This document shows, piece by piece, positions 59,910 through 64,000 of a stretch of 64,000 nucleotides of DNA. The stretch is from contig JAKGHH010000001.1 in the NCBI GenBank assembly GCA_022828595.1, positions 209,064,348 through 209,128,347 of the forward strand, given 5' to 3'. A program made the translations under genes and the position numbers. Every line of letters starts with the position of its first letter. Position 1 is the stretch's first letter. Under the pieces are notes generated by a model that was not told the DNA's origin, made no database searches, and saw nothing but the letters and a program-made list of their open reading frames with translations. Source of the DNA: Nelumbo lutea (lineage: Eukaryota > Streptophyta > Magnoliopsida > Proteales > Nelumbonaceae).

Positions 59910-60381
59910 TCATCATTTTTAATATTGATGGTGCTTGTTGTCACTGTGGTGATGAGGAAGACATTAGCCATATTTTCAAAGATTGTGATGCATCCATTAT
60001 TGATTAGTGGATTTGAATTTCTTGGATGAAGTGCCAAATTTATCCACTTGTCAAAAAAATGTGAAGTTATTTGCTGGTTTATTTGGGAAAAAGAAATGAA
60101 AAATTATTTAATGACAATACTATTCACCCTCCCATTCTCCTTAATGAGGCCCTTTCTTATTTAGTAGTAGAGGTTCATTCAAGTTTTTTGAATGAGGAGA
60201 TAGCTACTATTCATAAAGTTTGGAGCCCAATTGTTTGGCTTGCCCAATTGTGGGCTCTATCAAGATTAATTTTGATGCCTCTCGTAACTCAGGGGGTTAG
60301 TATCATTCTATTAATAAAATTGAAACTTGAACTGCATGGGAAGCTCTCTACTTTACCATCAACTTCAAAGAATATTGATAA
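59910..60381 (+). pseudogene. LINE ORF2 C-terminal piece: zf-RVT and start of RNase H
   Basis: The frame IFNIDGACCHCGDEEDISHI followed by FKDCD carries the CxxC...HxxxxxC zinc-binding motif that follows LINE reverse transcriptases. GSIKINFDASRNSGG opens the RVT_3 RNase H fold, and the piece ends TAWEALYFTINFKEY. Several stops are present. The sequence continues logically into the inverted piece at 58634-58975. Confidence 0.8.
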
Positions 60382-61270
60382 TGCGCAATCCGGTCACTCC
60401 TAACTGGAAGTGACGAGGCTTCTAACCAGCGACAGGCAAGAGATACCTGCAAGAAGGGCGAAGGGACCCGGGGTTGAACACCCGTCAGGGACTCTCCGAT
60501 ACTTAAGTCAGAACTCGGTAGCGAGCTGAGAAAGAGAATGAGTACGCAAGAAGATGAGAGCTAGAGAGTGGTGAATATGCGATACCTTTGCCTCTGAGGG
60601 GTCGGAGTGCTTAAATACTGGCGTCTGACAGGTTCGGTGGGGTTGATCCCAAATCCCTGCTGTGGCGATCCGCTATCAGGTCGTACCTCAGAGCGGCTGG
60701 CCGTCACTATCAAGGCCGAGAGCAGGCGGGCTACAGTAACCGTTGCATGGTACAGTCCCGCCAGCTGGGAGACAACGTGTAGGCACGCCGCCGCCGGGTG
60801 GGAGACAAGGGTGCAGCCTTCTGAATTGGTAGGTGTTGTGCCGTTAGACGAGGGACGCGGGAGTAGTCAGGTAGGTACAGCTTTGTCAGATGAGAAACTT
60901 CCCGTAGAACGCCGAGCCGCCTCGTAGCGAGCTACTGGTGGCGTACCAAGGTGATTCTGCCTGAGGTGAGTTGCCTTCGAGGTGGTCCACTTGCTTGGGC
61001 TTGGAGCAAACTTGTTGTTCTAGTTCGCGAACTGGGATGAACTTAACTCGGAGTGCAGCTCGGGACATCGGCGTGCTCGAGCTCGCTCTATGGTGAGCTT
61101 ATACTTGCTGAGCCGTCACCTGCATCGAGTCATGTCCACGTACCGGTCCGCCTATTCCGAGCTGTCAGGCTGCTTGGTGGTGAGCTGCCTGTGAAGTGTG
61201 GGGCTGCACCTACTTGTCATGAGGTGCCATGTGTCATAATGTCATTGGAGGGCCAAATCCGCCCTCATCA
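60382..61270 (-). repeat. 3' LTR of the gag-only gypsy element (LTR-B)
   Basis: On the minus strand it runs TGATGAGGGCGG to TTGCGCA and is preceded by the polypurine tract GTGGGGGGCAAA (61271-61282). It is the inverted counterpart of LTR-A, with many base differences, so the two are not products of one recent insertion. Confidence 0.85.
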
Positions 61271-61510
61271 TTTGCCCCCCACTCCCGAGCTGAGAGTAAT
61301 TCAACGAAAGGAGTAGATTTCTCTTTTTGGCCCATAATTCGATGGGCTCGTAAGCGTTGATTCAGTTCCTTAGGTTCTGGGAGTGACTCGCAGTCTACTC
61401 TTGGATTTTTCCCATGTCGAAGAGGCGACGTGGTGCCGAGGTCTCTGTTAGTTCGGTACTTTAGCCCTTAGGCTTTGGGAGTGACTTATAGTCCACTTTT
61501 GTTGATTTTG

Positions 61511-62945
61511 TCCATGCCGAAGAGGCGATTGGGTCTTAAGTGCCCATGCCAAGGAGGCGACTAGGACTAGCTCACCCATGCCGAAGAGGCGACTGGGTCT
61601 TAAGTGCCCATGTCGAAGAGGCAACTGGGACCTAAATTGCCCATGCCGAAGAGGGGACTGTGTTTTAAGTGCCCATGCCAAGGAGGCGACTAGGACTAGC
61701 TCACCCATGCCGAAGAGGCGACTGGGTCTTAAGTGCCCATGCCAAGGAGGCGACTGGGACCTAGCTTGCCCGTGCCGAAGAGGCGACTGGGACTAGCTCG
61801 CCCATGCCAAAGAGGCGACTATGTCTTAAGTGCCATTGCTGAAGAGGCGACTAGGATCTAGCTTGCCCATGCCGAAGAGGTGACTGGTTTTAAGTGCCCA
61901 TGCCAAGGAGGCGACTAGGACTAGCTTGCCCTTGCCGAGGAGGCGACTGGGTCTTAAGTGCCCATGCCGAAGAGACGACTAGGATCTATCTTGCCCATGC
62001 CGAAGAGGCGACTGGGTTTTTAAGTGCCTATTCCAAGGAGGCGACTGGGACTAGCTCACCCATGCCGAAAAGGCGACAGGGTCTTAAGTGCCCATGCCAA
62101 GGAGGGGACTGGGTCTTAAGTGCCCATGCCGAAGAGGCGACTGGGACCTAGCTTGCCCATGCTGAATAGGCGACTGGGTCTTAAGTGCCCATGCCAAGGA
62201 GGCGATTAAGACTAGCTCACCCATGCCAAAGAGGTGACTAGGTATTAAGTGCCCATGCTGAAGAAGCGACTGGGATCTAGCTTGCCCATGCCGAAGAGGC
62301 GATTGGGTTTTAAGTGACCATGCCAAGGAGGCAATTAGGACTAGCTCACCCATGTCGAAGAGGCGACTGGGTTTTAAGTGCCCATGCCAAGGAGGTGACT
62401 GGGTCTTAAGTGCCCATGCCAAGGAGGCAACTAGGTCTTAAGTGCCCATGTCGAAGAGGCGACTGGGACCTATCTTGCCCATGCCGAAGAGGCAACTAGG
62501 TCTTAAGTGCCCATGCCAAGGAGGCGACTGGGTCTTAAGTGCCCATGCCGAAGAGGCGGTTTGGACCTATCTTGCCCCTGTCGAAGAGGCGAATGGGTCT
62601 TAAGTGCCCATGACAAGGAGGCGACTGGGACCTAGCTTGCACATTCCGATGAGGCGACTGGGTCTTAAGTGCCCATGCCAAGGAGGCGACTGGGACTAGC
62701 TCGCCCATGCCGAAGAGGTGACTGGGTCTTAAGTGCCCATGCTAAAGAGGCGACTAGGATCTAGTTTGCCCATGCCGATGAGGCGACTGGGTTTTAAGTG
62801 CCCATGCCAAAGAGGCGACTAGGAGTAGCTCACCCATGCCGAAGAGGCGAATGGGTCTTAAGTGCCCATGCCAAGGATGCCCATGCCAAGGAGGCGACTA
62901 GGTCTTAAGTGCTCATGGCAAGGAGGCGACTGGGTCTTAAGCAGT
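61511..62945. repeat. Minisatellite, about 44 units of 32-33 bp
   Basis: Three unit types alternate: CCCATGCCGAAGAGGCGACT + GGGTCTTAAGTG, CCCATGCCAAGGAGGCGACT + AGGACTAGCTCA, and CCCATGCCGAAGAGGCGACT + GGGACCTAGCTTG. Higher-order order is visible but irregular. Open frames here on both strands come from the repeat. Confidence 0.92.
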
Positions 62946-63019
62946 GTTGTGGCCCTTGGGCTTTGGGAGCGACTCATAGTCCACTCCTGAACTTTGCCCA
63001 TGCTGAAGAGGTGACTGGG

Positions 63020-63135
63020 TCTTGAGCAGTGTCGAGTTGCCTATGAGGTGCCGGGCTGACCGGGTGTCGAGCTGCTTGTGAGGTGCCAGGTTGACCGGGT
63101 GTCAAGCTGCCTGTGGGGTGCGGGGCTGACCAGGT
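63020..63135. repeat. Short tandem repeat, ~40-bp unit, about three copies
   Basis: GTGTCGAGCTGCCTGTGAGG followed by TGCCGGGCTGACCGG recurs three times just downstream of gag. Confidence 0.8.
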
Positions 63136-63881
63136 GCCGAGATGAATTGATGAATTGGTCTCTCCTCCTCCGTGGTGCATCCTGTCATCGTCTCTCCTTT
63201 TGCCGCTTCCGTGGTGCGTCCTGTCATCGGGGATTTGCTCTTCTTCCTTTTGCCACTTCCGTGGTGCATCCTATCATCGTCTCTCCTCCTCTTCTCTACT
63301 GGAGCTCCGGCTTTTTGATTCATTTCCTCTTCAGTCTCGATGAATTGGTCAGCGAGCTTGAGGAATGCGGTGATGTCCTTGGGCTTGTTCACCACTACGT
63401 ACCACTTGAACTCCCGGTGAGTGATTCCTCCCTTTGCTGCGGCGAGTCTCATAGCAGGATCTAGGTCTGGGATTAGGAGGCAGGTTTCGTTGAAGCACTT
63501 GATGTAGCTCTGAATGGACTCTCTCTCTTTCTGGACTATGCTAAGAAGGCTTTTCTGCGACCTTGGATACTTCTTGCTAGTAACGAAGCGCGAGGTGAAT
63601 GCTTGTACAAATTGCGCCCAACTCTGTATTGCTCTAGATGGGAGGTTTCTATACCACGTGCACGCTACTCCTCTGAAGGTCGTGGAGAAGGCAATGCACA
63701 TGCAGGCTTCACTGGCCCTGGCGAGGCGCATTTGGGACTGGAAGGAGTCCACATGGTTATTTGGATCGAACGACCCATCGTACATGTCCAGAGGGGGAAT
63801 TTTAAAGCCTTTTGGCATGAGATTCGTTAGGAGGTCAAGAGAGAGGGGAGATGGTATCGAAAGGAGGGGTGCGACCTTCAT
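63102..63881 (-). CDS. Ty3-gypsy gag protein (Retrotrans_gag domain)
   Basis: An uninterrupted 259-codon frame from the ATG at 63881. MPKGFKIPPLDMYDGSFDPN then HVDSFQSQM and the W..LP...I.SW..F...F...F block (about residues 24-105) are the Retrotrans_gag (PF03732) core. KERESIQSYIKCFNETCLLI follows. The C-terminal ~70 residues are Lys/Arg-rich and contain repeated MHHG/MTG.TTE modules, and no CCHC zinc knuckle is present. The frame is also open upstream of the ATG for about 33 codons. The protein would build virus-like particles in the cytoplasm. An intact gag beside missing pol suggests it was kept until recently. Tat/Ogre-type affinity is a guess. Confidence 0.85.
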   Translation of the reverse strand: MKVAPLLSIPSPLSLDLLTNLMPKGFKIPPLDMYDGSFDPNNHVDSFQSQMRLARASEACMCIAFSTTFRGVACTWYRNLPSRAIQSWAQFVQAFTSRFVTSKKYPRSQKSLLSIVQKERESIQSYIKCFNETCLLIPDLDPAMRLAAAKGGITHREFKWYVVVNKPKDITAFLKLADQFIETEEEMNQKAGAPVEKRRRDDDRMHHGSGKRKKSKSPMTGRTTEAAKGETMTGCTTEEERPIHQFISAPGQPRTPQAA

Positions 63882-64000
63882 GACCCCCGGGTCCCATCCC
63901 GCCTTACCTTCGGGCTGCTCGATCTCTACCAGCTGTTCGGGGATTAGCGCACGGCGGGCTTTGGGATGCCGCCTTCGCTAGCTTTTGGCTGAGTCCGTGC

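Larger units (their letters stand above)
60382..64000 (-). mobile_element. Gag-only Ty3-gypsy element with internal minisatellite (5' end beyond window)
   Basis: Reading leftward: gag (63881-63102), short tandem repeats (63135-63010), a large 32/33-bp minisatellite (62945-61511), a spacer, a polypurine tract and the 3' LTR. No protease, RT, RNase H or integrase was seen between gag and the 3' LTR. The layout matches non-autonomous elements that keep only gag (the TR-GAG idea). The 5' LTR should lie to the right of 64000. Confidence 0.7.

Noticed and set aside
61448..62422. Several long open frames on both strands across the repeat
   Set aside because: They are translations of the 32/33-bp minisatellite (period not always a multiple of 3) with no domain.
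61511..62945. Regular short repeats that could suggest a CRISPR-like array
   Set aside because: Units are head-to-tail with no unique spacers, three variant types alternate, and it lies in a plant gypsy element.
62974..63180. 68-codon minus-strand frame downstream of gag
   Set aside because: Arises from the 40-bp tandem repeat and the gag C-terminus in another frame.
1..64000. tRNA, rRNA, snoRNA or microRNA genes
   Set aside because: No cloverleaf, rRNA block or convincing miRNA hairpin outside fold-back MITEs was recognised by eye; a tRNAscan/Infernal run would be decisive.

Overview
This window is nuclear DNA of a flowering plant. The evidence is spliced plant housekeeping genes with GT-AG introns, a plant-type CHX cation/H+ exchanger, an AT-rich background, and dense decayed plant transposons (Ty1-copia, Ty3-gypsy, L1-type LINE, MULE, hAT, PIF/Harbinger and possible Helitron material). 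The sequence alone does not allow a species call.

Layout. 1-1532 holds an LTR-like promoter stretch and a reverse-strand copia LTR with its primer-binding site. 2481-3527 (minus) holds the first four coding exons of cytosolic prolyl-tRNA synthetase; the rest lies beyond the left edge or is lost. 5452-7518 is a hAT-like fold-back element split by a 1.6-kb Pack-MULE (5545-7154) carrying a decayed piece of a pectin-methyltransferase-like gene. 8.7-15.4 kb is AT-rich repeat DNA with a Helitron-like repeat, MULE MITEs and old tandem arrays. 17851-20449 (minus) is a complete three-exon CHX gene. 23.9-29.2 kb is a MITE interrupted by a 5'-truncated copia element with a 1.9-kb LTR. 30-31.5 kb is a second copia fragment with gag. 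35.2-36.6 kb is a recent 694-bp tandem duplication. 37191-41078 (minus) is a complete five-coding-exon gene for the CBS-domain protein CBSX3, with 5'UTR exons to about 42.8 kb. 43-47 kb is a MULE with two hAT MITEs inside it and a third beyond it. 49.5-51.1 kb is a second copy of the Helitron-like repeat followed by a hAT transposase relic. 52-54.5 kb is an internally deleted copia. 55-58 kb holds MULE MITEs and microsatellites. 58.6-64 kb holds a LINE split by two inverted gypsy LTRs, followed by a gag-only gypsy element with a large 32/33-bp minisatellite.

Only the CHX and CBSX3 genes look intact; the prolyl-tRNA synthetase is partial. They are unrelated housekeeping or transport genes in a transposon-rich landscape, not an operon-like system. 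No novel defence or metabolic system was found. The most informative features are structural: target-site duplications that date nested insertions, a related empty site that confirms one MITE insertion, the gene-capturing MULE, the LTR-flanked inversion that divides one RNase H domain, and the pol-less gag/minisatellite retroelement.
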